A stretch of DNA of 11,703 bases from Gammaproteobacteria bacterium (GCA_024206355.1 JAAGZM010000008.1:1-11703); one strand, 5' to 3'. Counted from the stretch's first letter, positions 1 through 6,859 are shown. Numbers and translations: made by a program. Notes: a model not told the origin generated them from the letters alone.

Positions 1-1329
1 GAAGCGATACATTGGCTCATTGACAATGGCGTACAATTTAGTCGCAATGAAGACGATAAACAATACCATCTTACTCGCGAAGGTGGTCATAGTCATCGGC
101 GTATCATTCACACTGCAGATGCGACTGGCCAAGAAGTACAAACAACTCTGATTGATGCCGTTAAAGCTCAACCATCAATAAAATTATACGAACAACATAA
201 TGCTATTGATTTGATATCTAGCAAGAAACTTGGAACTACCGATAAAAATCATTGTTATGGTATTTATGCTCTCAATAAAGAGACAGGAGAAGTCGAAGTT
301 TTTCATAGCCGCTTCGTCGTGTTAGCAACCGGTGGAGCGAGTAAAGTTTATCTCTATACTTCTAACCCTGATGTTTCGTCAGGAGATGGAATTGCTTTAG
401 CATGGAGAGCTGGTTGCTCTGTTGCTAACCTTGAATTCAATCAGTTTCATCCGACTTGCCTTTACCATCCACAAGCAAAGAATTTTCTGATAACTGAAGC
501 AATTCGAGGCGAAGGTGGTAAATTATTACGGCCAGATGGCACAAGATTTATGGATAAGGTTCATCCAATGGCTGAACTCGCTCCAAGGGATATTGTGGCT
601 CGAGCAATTGATCATGAAATGAAACGCCTTGGCACAGATTGTATGTTTCTTGATATTAGTCACAAACCAGCTGACTTTATCAAAGAACATTTCCCAACTA
701 TTTTTCAACGTTGCCTTGAACTTGGCATTGATATCACCAAAGAACCAATTCCCATTGTACCTGCAGCTCATTACACCTGTGGCGGTGTGAATGTTGATAT
801 CACAGGCGCTAGCGATATCAATGGTCTCTATGCTGTTGGTGAAGTTGCCTGTAACGGTCTACATGGTGCTAACAGGATGGCAAGTAACTCGTTATTAGAA
901 TGCTTAGTCTTCGCAAAATCTGCTGCCGATAATATACGTAAAAAATGGAATGAAGTTGTTGATATTCCAAAAGCCCCTGCTTGGGATGCGAGTAGGGTTA
1001 CTGACTCTGACGAAGAAGTTGTTGTTTCACACAATTGGCACGAACTTAGACATTTAATGTGGAATTATATGGGCATCGTTCGTACCAATAAGCGCTTAGA
1101 GCGTGCGGAAAGAAGAATTCAGCTGCTGCAACAGGAAATCAACGAGTATTATACCAATTTCAGGATTACCTCTAACTTACTGGAACTTAGAAACCTAGTG
1201 ATGGTTGCTGAACTTATGGTTCGTTGTGCGATGGAGCGCCATGAGTCGAGAGGACTTCATTTCACCCTTGATTATCCTGATATTGATCCTGAAATGAACA
1301 ATATACCAACTGTTATTTACCCTGACTAG
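1..1329 (+). CDS. nadB: L-aspartate oxidase, 5' end cut by window edge
   Basis: NadB oxidises L-aspartate to iminoaspartate with FAD, the first step of de novo NAD synthesis, in the cytosol. The frame is open from base 1 to the TAA/TAG-type stop at 1327-1329 and gives 442 residues; by comparison with the E. coli protein (540 aa, recalled) roughly 90 N-terminal residues, including the Rossmann FAD-binding GxGxxG, lie outside the window. Visible family motifs, numbered from base 1, are HLTREGGHSHRR (about 24-35), NQFHPT (147-152), RGEGG (169-173), RPDGTRFM (177-184), APRDIVARAIDHE, HYTCGG (257-262) and GANRMASNSLLE (about 289-300). These include the His and Arg positions that bind the dicarboxylate in the fumarate reductase/SdhA/NadB superfamily. 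The C-terminal helical domain is intact, although the tail is somewhat shorter than in E. coli. The gene converges on ygfX, and no U-tract terminator follows it. A Met/Leu at 211 is internal, not the start. Confidence 0.96.
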   Translation, partial: EAIHWLIDNGVQFSRNEDDKQYHLTREGGHSHRRIIHTADATGQEVQTTLIDAVKAQPSIKLYEQHNAIDLISSKKLGTTDKNHCYGIYALNKETGEVEVFHSRFVVLATGGASKVYLYTSNPDVSSGDGIALAWRAGCSVANLEFNQFHPTCLYHPQAKNFLITEAIRGEGGKLLRPDGTRFMDKVHPMAELAPRDIVARAIDHEMKRLGTDCMFLDISHKPADFIKEHFPTIFQRCLELGIDITKEPIPIVPAAHYTCGGVNVDITGASDINGLYAVGEVACNGLHGANRMASNSLLECLVFAKSAADNIRKKWNEVVDIPKAPAWDASRVTDSDEEVVVSHNWHELRHLMWNYMGIVRTNKRLERAERRIQLLQQEINEYYTNFRITSNLLELRNLVMVAELMVRCAMERHESRGLHFTLDYPDIDPEMNNIPTVIYPD

Positions 1330-1366
1330 AGTGCTTATCCCCGTAATTCGTCAAATGGCTGATGAT

Positions 1367-1510
1367 CCTAGAATCCTCAGTTGAATGCGTTTGAGTGTGT
1401 GTTTATTAGGCTAAGGCAAACTCACTCAATGGATGAATACTAATCCTTCTGTAAGTTGCTGTTTTGAAGTGCATAGTCATAATTCAGAGCCGGTCAACTG
1501 AGGATCCTAG
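1367..1510. mobile_element. Foldback (MITE-like) element with 20-bp terminal inverted repeats
   Basis: The gap between nadB and ygfX contains a long inverted repeat. Bases 1365-1384 pair with 1494-1513 with 19 of 20 matches; the only mismatch is A1372 against C1506. The intervening 109 bases hold smaller hairpins: TTGAGTG (1391-1397) with CACTCAA (1423-1429), extended by GTTT (1401-1404) with AAAC (1418-1421), and GGAT (1431-1434) with ATCC (1443-1446). GATGAT occurs on both sides (1361-1366 and 1511-1516), which could be a 6-bp target duplication, though the element ends are then offset by one base. There is no open frame or transposase, as expected of a non-autonomous MITE. Neither arm is followed by a T-run, so it is not a standard Rho-independent terminator. 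I do not recognise the family. A native structured RNA or convergent-gene barrier is the alternative; a second copy elsewhere in the genome would settle it. Confidence 0.5.
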
Positions 1511-1920
1511 GATGATAGATAGTAGCAGGTGTGTAAGTGTCGCCAGCCTTGCTGACTATTATGGACGCTATCAGGAAATAACCAAAGGTTGTGCTGCTCT
1601 CCTTTACTATCTTCAATAGACAGAAATAAAACTCCTCCTACTGAAAAGCTTTGTTTTCGTTGCTTCCCTCGTATTGTTGTTTCTTGAGTAATAAATACCC
1701 AAGTTCCATCGTGCCATGACAAGTAACCTTGTCCATCAGGTAATTTTGATAGGACGTTTGTCAATAGAGTCCATGATAGAGCCGCGGAACAAAAGATAAG
1801 AGTAAGCAGAATACTTCCAGATAGGTTGAGCATTAAAGACAATAAAACTGGAAGAACGGCGAGTAAACCAATGATAATTCTTGCATACCATGATTTTTTA
1901 ATTATCCATTGAAGTTGCAC
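1507..1920 (-). CDS. ygfX: YgfX-family small inner-membrane protein
   Basis: A 137-residue protein matching the YgfX (CptA) family in length (E. coli about 135) and layout. It has a short N-terminus with the SW motif (residues 10-11), two hydrophobic membrane segments (about 14-32 and 36-55) forming a hairpin, then a cytosolic domain with LWLFPDS (112-118) and a final W-R-x-L element (126-129). In E. coli ygfX is co-transcribed with sdhE and has been described both as a toxin-antitoxin partner affecting cell shape and as an SdhE-interacting membrane protein; its role is not firmly settled. The start is GTG at 1920: an in-frame TAG lies 12 bases upstream, so no nearby earlier start exists, and the Shine-Dalgarno signal is weak. 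It follows sdhE after 27 bases, in the same direction. The last serine codon and the TAG stop lie within the right inverted repeat of the foldback element. Confidence 0.85.
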   Translation of the reverse strand: MQLQWIIKKSWYARIIIGLLAVLPVLLSLMLNLSGSILLTLIFCSAALSWTLLTNVLSKLPDGQGYLSWHDGTWVFITQETTIRGKQRKQSFSVGGVLFLSIEDSKGEQHNLWLFPDSVHNSQQGWRHLHTCYYLSS

Positions 1921-1947
1921 GAGTCTTATCTACAGAACGTAAACACA

Positions 1948-2193
1948 TTACTGTGGTTTTTTAATTAAATTAATCATTTTAATATCTGCGGCTAATTCTG
2001 ACTTCCTAAACCCCATCAACCAAGCATAGAGATCAGGATCACTATTTTCTAAAAAAGTTAACAGTTCATCGTGCTCAGCATCTGATAGCTTAAGAAACCC
2101 ATCAGCAAGAAATTCATTTAAAATGAAATCAAGTTCAAGCATCCCTCTTCGGCAAGCCCATTTAATTTGGGCAATTTTATTTTTTTGATTCAA
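1948..2193 (-). CDS. sdhE: FAD assembly factor SdhE (CptB/YgfY family)
   Basis: An 81-residue protein with the hallmark sequence KWACRRGMLELD at residues 11-22. It contains the RGxxE motif that SdhE-family proteins use to promote covalent attachment of FAD to SdhA and FrdA in succinate dehydrogenase and fumarate reductase. The rest also follows the family: a small helical bundle with LSDAEHDELLTFLENSDPDLYAWLMG (about 36-61). The start is TTG at 2193, supported by AGGA seven bases upstream and by alignment with the E. coli N-terminus; the first ATG would fall inside the RGM motif and can be excluded. It heads a two-gene leftward unit with ygfX and diverges from ygfZ. The neighbouring nadB is also a flavoprotein of the SdhA superfamily, but its FAD is non-covalent, so proximity alone does not make NadB an SdhE client. 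Confidence 0.93.
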   Translation of the reverse strand: MNQKNKIAQIKWACRRGMLELDFILNEFLADGFLKLSDAEHDELLTFLENSDPDLYAWLMGFRKSELAADIKMINLIKKPQ

Positions 2194-2303
2194 AAATTTA
2201 TCCTATTTTTTTGATTGCAGCTTCCACCTGTATCGTGCAACAAGTACAATATGGATACAAGAATATTTTCACTTGATTGCATGAGGTTATAAGATAATTA
2301 TTT
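2194..2303. promoter_or_regulatory. Divergent promoter region between sdhE and ygfZ
   Basis: This 110-bp AT-rich gap must carry the promoters for both divergent units. No hexamer pair is convincing in either direction: TACAAT (2245-2250) is a plausible rightward -10 but lacks a good -35. The nonamer TTGATTGCA occurs twice in direct orientation (2211-2219 and 2274-2282 within one base), and a related inverted copy TGCAACAAGT sits between them (2236-2245), facing ACTTGATTGCA at 2271-2281. This could be an operator, but chance is not excluded. The sdhE ribosome binding site AGGA lies at the left end. ygfZ has only GAGG at 2283-2286, which is far from its ATG. Confidence 0.3.
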
Positions 2304-3233
2304 ATGACGATTTCAGCTACTACTAATACAGTTAATGGCCTATTAAGAGTTCAAGGTAACGACGCTAGAAAATTTCTGCAAGGACAATTAACGTGCGATA
2401 TTGACCAACTTGATCAATTAAAGTCTTTGCCTGGTGCCTATTGTTCTCCTCAAGGTAGAGTAAGAGGAAACTTCATTATTTTTGAACAAGCTCAAGATAA
2501 TTTCTTGATGCTGATGCCGAAAATACAAGTAATATTCTTTATTGAAGCTATGGCCCCTTACGTCGCTTTCTTTCAATGCACGATGACTGACAGCTCTGAT
2601 AATTGGCAGATATTTGGCCTACAATCCGATGAAGTATCATTGAATAATTTCCCTCCTTTAAGTCAAACGACTTGGAGTGTATCTTCTTCAGAGAAAATAC
2701 ACTGCATTAAATTTCCCGGCTCTGAATCCCGTTGGTTATGCCTTTCCCAACAATCTTCACAGAAATTCATAGCTGACTTTAGCTCTATGGCAATAAACGA
2801 ATGGCAAATCCAAAATATGTATTCAGGCCTCGTTTGGATAGATGAAACAAACAGAGACAATTTTTTACCCCACGATCTCAGTTTACCTAACTTTGGAGCA
2901 GTCAGTTTTACTAAAGGGTGCTATACTGGACAAGAAATCGTCGCCAGAATGCAGTATCGTGGTGATCCCAAATATTTATTAGCTATTATTTCAACAGAAT
3001 CAATGACAAACAAGATATCAGATAAGTTAGTTCAACTAATTGATAATAAAGAAGAAAAAATGATTGGAACCGCTATACAACAATTACAATTAGATGATAA
3101 TAGCTGGTTAATTTTAGCTTCTGTGAAAAGGACGCTTCTCAGCCAGCAACAATTTCAGCTATCATCTAATGAAAAGTCTATTCTTTGCATTATAACAACA
3201 CCCAATACCGTCAAGGAGAGTAACGAATCATGA
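2304..3233 (+). CDS. ygfZ: tRNA-modifying / Fe-S maintenance protein YgfZ
   Basis: A 309-residue protein of the folate-binding YgfZ family, related to GcvT. E. coli YgfZ binds tetrahydrofolate and supports activity of certain Fe-S enzymes such as MiaB in the cytosol. The diagnostic motif K-G-C-Y-T-G-Q-E is at residues 204-211 with the conserved Cys at 206, followed by ARMQYRG (214-220); FLPHDLSLPN (187-196) just upstream is also typical. The N-terminal GcvT-like half starts LLRVQGNDARKFLQGQLTCDI (13-33). The ATG at 2304 places this motif correctly, but no strong ribosome binding site sits at ideal spacing. The stop overlaps the next start as ATGA (3230-3233), so the two genes probably share one transcript and are translationally coupled. 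The region after residue 220 is less conserved and rich in Gln, Ser and Asn. Confidence 0.93.
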   Translation: MTISATTNTVNGLLRVQGNDARKFLQGQLTCDIDQLDQLKSLPGAYCSPQGRVRGNFIIFEQAQDNFLMLMPKIQVIFFIEAMAPYVAFFQCTMTDSSDNWQIFGLQSDEVSLNNFPPLSQTTWSVSSSEKIHCIKFPGSESRWLCLSQQSSQKFIADFSSMAINEWQIQNMYSGLVWIDETNRDNFLPHDLSLPNFGAVSFTKGCYTGQEIVARMQYRGDPKYLLAIISTESMTNKISDKLVQLIDNKEEKMIGTAIQQLQLDDNSWLILASVKRTLLSQQQFQLSSNEKSILCIITTPNTVKESNES

Positions 3234-4066
3234 GCTTGGAAGAAAATTTTCTTAATATATTACTTGATGCCATTAAAACAGATCGACTTGTTCTACCGAC
3301 GTTACCAGAAGTAGCTCTTAGAATAAGAGAAGCGGTTGAAGACCCAGATGTTTCTGCACACAAACTTGCTGATGTCATTGCCAGTGATGCAGCTCTAAGC
3401 GCACGATTGATTAAAGTTGCAAACAGCCCATTATTAAGAGGTCGGGTAGTCATTGATAACTTACAGATGTGTATTACACGATTGGGTATTACTTTTGTAA
3501 GAAATTTAGCGACTGGTCTAGCGATGGAACAAATGTTCCAAGCAACATCTGAATTTGTTGATACAAGAATGCGTAGATCCTGGGAACACAGTATTGAGGT
3601 CGCATCAATCAGTCATGTGTTAGCAAAGCATTATGCTGGGTTAAAACCTGATCAAGCAACTCTTGCCGGCTTAACTCATGAGATTGGAATCTTGCCGATC
3701 TTAACTATAGCGGAAGGAAATCCAGCCCTACTTGAAGATGAGGACGCTCTGGATAGAATTATTACTCAACTACACCCTCAAATTGGAACCGCAATTCTTA
3801 CCGCTTGGGAGTTCCCTGCAGAACTATGTAACGTACCAACTGACTACCTAAATTTTGGACGAGAACATAACGGCCCAGCCGATTATGCTGATGCCGTTTG
3901 TGTTGCTAATCTTCAAAGCTATGCAGATACAGATCATCCTCTTGCCAGCATTAACTGGGCAGACGTACCTGCCTTTGCAAAATTGGGACTACCTACGGAT
4001 GTTGAAATACATGAAGTTGATGGTATTGCTGAAGATATTGAAGAGGCTCGTACACTGTTGAGTTAA
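3230..4066 (+). CDS. HDOD-domain signalling protein
   Basis: A 278-residue cytosolic protein made almost entirely of one HDOD domain (about residues 16-215), a non-catalytic relative of HD phosphohydrolases found in bacterial signalling proteins. Visible landmarks are LPTLPEVALRIREA (22-35), the helix LADVIASDAALSARLIKVANSP (46-67), the family phrase LGITFVRNLA (85-94) and GLTHEIGILPIL (147-158). At the HD position the sequence reads His150-Glu151, and the metal-binding set of true HD hydrolases is not evident, consistent with a scaffold or regulator. No GGDEF, EAL, REC or CheW domain is attached. A good site (GGAGAG) lies nine bases before the ATG, inside the end of ygfZ, with which it overlaps by ATGA. 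A strong terminator follows 23 bases after the stop. Targets cannot be read from sequence; related HDOD proteins act in motility, biofilm and c-di-GMP circuits. Confidence 0.88.
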   Translation: MSLEENFLNILLDAIKTDRLVLPTLPEVALRIREAVEDPDVSAHKLADVIASDAALSARLIKVANSPLLRGRVVIDNLQMCITRLGITFVRNLATGLAMEQMFQATSEFVDTRMRRSWEHSIEVASISHVLAKHYAGLKPDQATLAGLTHEIGILPILTIAEGNPALLEDEDALDRIITQLHPQIGTAILTAWEFPAELCNVPTDYLNFGREHNGPADYADAVCVANLQSYADTDHPLASINWADVPAFAKLGLPTDVEIHEVDGIAEDIEEARTLLS

Positions 4067-4089
4067 TTGATAACTTACATTTTTCCATT

Positions 4090-4115
4090 AAAAAGGTAGC
4101 TATCACTACCTTTTT
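4090..4115. terminator. Bidirectional Rho-independent terminator
   Basis: A perfect 10-bp stem, A5-GGTAG (4090-4099) with CTACC-T5 (4106-4115), closes a six-base loop (4100-4105). A T-tract follows on the right and an A-tract precedes on the left, so the hairpin has a U-tail in both directions. It lies between the convergent HDOD gene, ending at 4066, and lysS, whose stop is at 4137, and should terminate both operons. Confidence 0.9.
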
Positions 4116-4136
4116 TAATACTCATAATTTGGAATA

Positions 4137-5636
4137 CTAACCTTGAGGCCGCATGTGAGGAAATAACAACACATCTTTAATACTTGGAGAATCACTCAAA
4201 AGCATTACTAGCCGATCGATACCGATACCTTCTCCTGCCGTTGGTGGCAATCCATATTCTAATGCAGTAATGTAGTCAGCATCAAAATGCATCGCCTCAT
4301 CATCACCCGCATCTTTGGCTGCAACTTGATCTAAAAATCTAGCTTTTTGGTCATCAGGATCATTTAATTCAGAGAATCCATTAGCAATTTCTCTACCACT
4401 GACAAAAAATTCAAATCGATCGGCTGTAAAAGGATCTTCATCATTTCGTCTTGATAAAGGCGAAACCTCAACTGGGTAGGCAGTAATAAATGTTGGTTGG
4501 ATAAGCTTCTCTTCAACCGTTTCTTCAAATATTTCTATCTGTATTTTACCTAAACCATAGGAATCTTTTATTTGAATACCAAGAATTTTTGCAATCTTTG
4601 TAGCTGATTCAATATTACTCAAATCTTCTAACTTTATATCAGGATTATAATGAATAATAGATTCTACTACCGTCATGCGAGTGAATGGTTTGCTAAAGTC
4701 ATAACTTTCACCTTGACTATCAAAGCACTGGTCACCAATCACTTTATCAACAACTATTCTTAACATGTCTTCTGTTAAGTTCATCAAATCATTGTAATCT
4801 GCAAAGGCCCAGTAAAATTCTAACATTGTGAATTCAGGGTTATGCCGAGTTGATAGCCCTTCATTTCTAAAGTTTCTGTTTACCTCAAAGACTTTCTCAA
4901 ACCCGCCAACAACAAGTCGCTTCAAATATAATTCAGGAGCTACTCTTAAATATAGTGGTATATCCAATGCATTATGATGAGTTTCAAATGGCTTGGCGGT
5001 AGCGCCACCTGGGATCACATGCATCATAGGTGTCTCAACTTCCATAAAGGAGCGTTGAATCATAAACTGGCGTATAGCTTCAACCACTTGGCTGCGCATA
5101 ATAAACGTCTTACGCGACTGTTCATTAACAATGAGATCAATATAGCGTTGACGATATTTTACTTCTTGATCAGAAAGTCCCGCCCATTTATCTGGTAAAG
5201 GTCGCAATGATTTAGTCAATAATTGAATGTCAGATGCTCGTACTGATAACTCACCCTTATTAGTCTTAAATACCTTACCAGTAACACCTATAATGTCGCC
5301 GATATCCCAACCTTTAAAGTCTTCATAAACACCGTCTTCTAGCAAGTCGCCTTTAATATAGATTTGAATACGACCATTCATATCTTGAATATGAGTAAAA
5401 CTAGCTTTACCCATCATCCTTCGAGTCATGATTCTACCCGCGATAACCACTGTTTTATCCAAAGCTTCGATGGCTTCTTTATCAAGATCACCACAGCTAT
5501 CATTTATCTCTGATGATAGTGTATCTCTCTCAAATCCATTGGGATAAGCTCTACCTTGTGCACGTAATGCAGCTAACTTCTCGCGACGTTGTACAACTTG
5601 TTCATTGGTATCTATGTTTTCTTGTTCGTTACTCAT
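4137..5636 (-). CDS. lysS: Lysyl-tRNA synthetase, class II
   Basis: A full-length 499-residue class II LysRS that charges tRNA-Lys with lysine using ATP in the cytosol. The N-terminal OB-fold anticodon-binding domain spans about 63-140 (VVIAGRIMTRRMMGKASFTHIQD). The catalytic domain shows motif 1 around MEVETPMM..IPGGA (198-212), motif 2 as RNFRNEG..RHNPEFTMLE (254-273) and motif 3 as GIGIDRLVMLL (470-480) ending RPQG. Signature blocks such as RVAPELYLKRLVVGGFEKVFE (231-251) match the E. coli enzyme closely. The ATG at 5636 fits the usual N-terminus with its RREKLAALR helix. The Shine-Dalgarno GGAAG, however, is 19 bases from this ATG and properly spaced only for an out-of-frame mini-ORF. lysS follows prfB by 39 bases, the same pairing as in E. 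coli, and ends next to the shared terminator. Confidence 0.97.
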   Translation of the reverse strand: MSNEQENIDTNEQVVQRREKLAALRAQGRAYPNGFERDTLSSEINDSCGDLDKEAIEALDKTVVIAGRIMTRRMMGKASFTHIQDMNGRIQIYIKGDLLEDGVYEDFKGWDIGDIIGVTGKVFKTNKGELSVRASDIQLLTKSLRPLPDKWAGLSDQEVKYRQRYIDLIVNEQSRKTFIMRSQVVEAIRQFMIQRSFMEVETPMMHVIPGGATAKPFETHHNALDIPLYLRVAPELYLKRLVVGGFEKVFEVNRNFRNEGLSTRHNPEFTMLEFYWAFADYNDLMNLTEDMLRIVVDKVIGDQCFDSQGESYDFSKPFTRMTVVESIIHYNPDIKLEDLSNIESATKIAKILGIQIKDSYGLGKIQIEIFEETVEEKLIQPTFITAYPVEVSPLSRRNDEDPFTADRFEFFVSGREIANGFSELNDPDDQKARFLDQVAAKDAGDDEAMHFDADYITALEYGLPPTAGEGIGIDRLVMLLSDSPSIKDVLLFPHMRPQG

Positions 5637-5660
5637 AATGATTACTCATAATTATCTTCC
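5629..5660 (-). promoter_or_regulatory. lysS leader: displaced Shine-Dalgarno and overlapping six-codon mini-ORF
   Basis: On the minus strand GGAAG (5660-5656) is followed after six bases by ATG (5649-5647), which opens the frame M-S-N-H-Y-E and then TAA (5631-5629). The lysS ATG (5636-5634) is 13 bases further and in another frame; it sits inside the end of the mini-ORF, with the TAA two bases downstream of it. The string ATTATGAGTAA occurs at both starts, suggesting a local duplication. If translated, the mini-ORF would deliver terminating ribosomes onto the lysS start, giving coupled re-initiation. A weaker GAG eight bases before the lysS ATG could instead allow direct initiation. Confidence 0.35.
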
Positions 5661-5675
5661 ACACCAAGCTTGCTA

Positions 5676-6771
5676 TTACAAACCTTGCTTTAAACTTGCC
5701 TCAATAAACTGATCCAGATCCCCATCTAATACTGCTTGGGTATTACTGGTTTCAACCGATGTTCTTAAATCTTTAATTCGAGACTGATCCAGTACATAAG
5801 ATCTAATTTGTGATCCCCAACCGATATCTGATTTTGTCTCTTCTAAGTTTTGCTTATCTTCGTTTTGCTTATGTAACTCTAATTCATAAAGCTTTGCCTT
5901 TAACTGGCTCATGGCTGATGCTTTATTTTTATGCTGTGACCGATCATTCTGACATTGCACAACCGTATTTGTCGGCAAGTGGGTTATTCGAATAGCTGAA
6001 TCGGTTCTATTGACGTGCTGTCCACCTGCTCCACTAGCGCGATAAGTATCGATACGTAAATCAGCAGGATTAATATCAATTTCAATACTGTCATCAACCT
6101 CTGGGAAAACAAAAATAGATGCAAAAGAAGTATGTCGACGACTACCTGAATCAAACGGTGACTTTCTTACTAATCGATGAACACCGGTTTCAGTTCTCAA
6201 CCATCCGTATGCATATTCGCCTTTAAGATGAATGGTAGCACTTTTAATTCCAGCAACTTCACCATTAGATATTTCTGTAACTTCGGTCTTAAAGCCGCGT
6301 CGTTCTCCCCAACGCAAATACTGTCTGAGTAACATATTCGCCCAATCTTGAGCTTCTGTGCCACCTGAACCTGATTGGACATCCAAATAAGCATTTTTGG
6401 CATCCATATCACCTGAAAACATACGGCGAAACTCAAGTTTCTCAACTTTTTTTTCTTGAAGTTGTAAATCATCCTGTAGTTCAGTGACCGTATCTTCGTC
6501 GTTTTCTTCCACAGCAAGGTGGAGTAAATCAGTAGTATCTACCAGTGAACCATCCAGACTTGAAATAGTTTTTACAATTAGTTCTAAATCGGCTCGCTCT
6601 CTTCCTAACTCTTGAGCTCGCTCTGGTTCATTCCATACATCAGGTTGTTCTAATTCTCTTTCTACTTCTACAAGTCTTTCGCTCTTGAGATCGTAGTCAA
6701 AGATACCCCCTAAGAGATTGAACACGTGATATCAAATCATTGATTTTTTCCCTAATTGGATTTACTTCCAT
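5676..6771 (-). CDS. prfB: Peptide chain release factor 2, with programmed +1 frameshift
   Basis: RF2 recognises UAA and UGA stop codons and triggers peptide release at the ribosome. Translation starts at ATG 6771 (AGG eight bases upstream) and runs 24 codons, ending RGYL, to an in-frame TGA at 6699-6697. A +1 shift at CTT-TGA-C skips T6699 and continues as DYDLKSERL to TAA at 5676-5678. The joined product is 364 residues (E. coli 365). The stop-recognition tripeptide SPF is at 204-206 and GGQ at 249-251. The residue preceding SGAGGQ is Ala (245), the common bacterial state, not the Thr of E. coli K-12. A conventional single-frame reading begins at GTG 6725 and gives a false N-terminus, MFNLLGGIF. 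The gene lies 88 bases after recJ and 39 before lysS; no clear own promoter is visible. Confidence 0.97.
6696..6711 (-). other. prfB autoregulatory +1 frameshift site
   Basis: On the minus strand the sequence reads AGG GGG TAT CTT TGA C. AGGGGG (6711-6706) is the internal Shine-Dalgarno-like stimulator, three bases before the slippery CTT (6702-6700), followed by the slow stop TGA and C (6696). This is identical to the classical E. coli core. Low RF2 favours the +1 shift and full-length synthesis, while high RF2 terminates at TGA, giving negative feedback. Confidence 0.97.
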
Positions 6772-6859
6772 TTCTGTTACCTATTTCTGTCAATTGTTAT
6801 AGTATTTATTGTAAGAACAGCGGCATTGTACCTGACTGTTAGCCTCTATTACAGAGGAA

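Noticed and set aside
526..1034. Two antisense open frames within nadB
   Set aside because: They lie opposite strongly conserved NadB coding sequence and show no protein-family features.
1330..1506. The nadB-ygfX gap considered as a Rho-independent terminator
   Set aside because: The inverted repeat arms are 109 bases apart and no U-tract follows either arm.
2245..2304. TACAAT and TATAAG as ygfZ -10 boxes
   Set aside because: Neither has a good -35 at 16-18 bases, and TATAAG would put the start of transcription almost on the ATG.
3855..4061. Plus-strand open frame of 68 codons in the third part of the HDOD gene
   Set aside because: It is an alternative-frame shadow of the HDOD coding sequence, with no independent start signal.
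6197..6517. Open frame of 106 codons on the minus strand inside prfB
   Set aside because: It overlaps prfB in another frame, has no recognisable motif, and the prfB frame carries the SPF and GGQ motifs.
6755..6800. TTGACA just upstream of prfB considered as a -35 box
   Set aside because: It lies within about 20 bases of the ATG, leaving no room for a -10 and transcription start; the neighbouring repeat of ACAGAAAT is short and explains the coincidence.
6843..6857. Small hairpin CCTCT / AGAGG between recJ and prfB, considered as a terminator
   Set aside because: Only five base pairs and no T-run on either strand; prfB and recJ more likely share a transcript.
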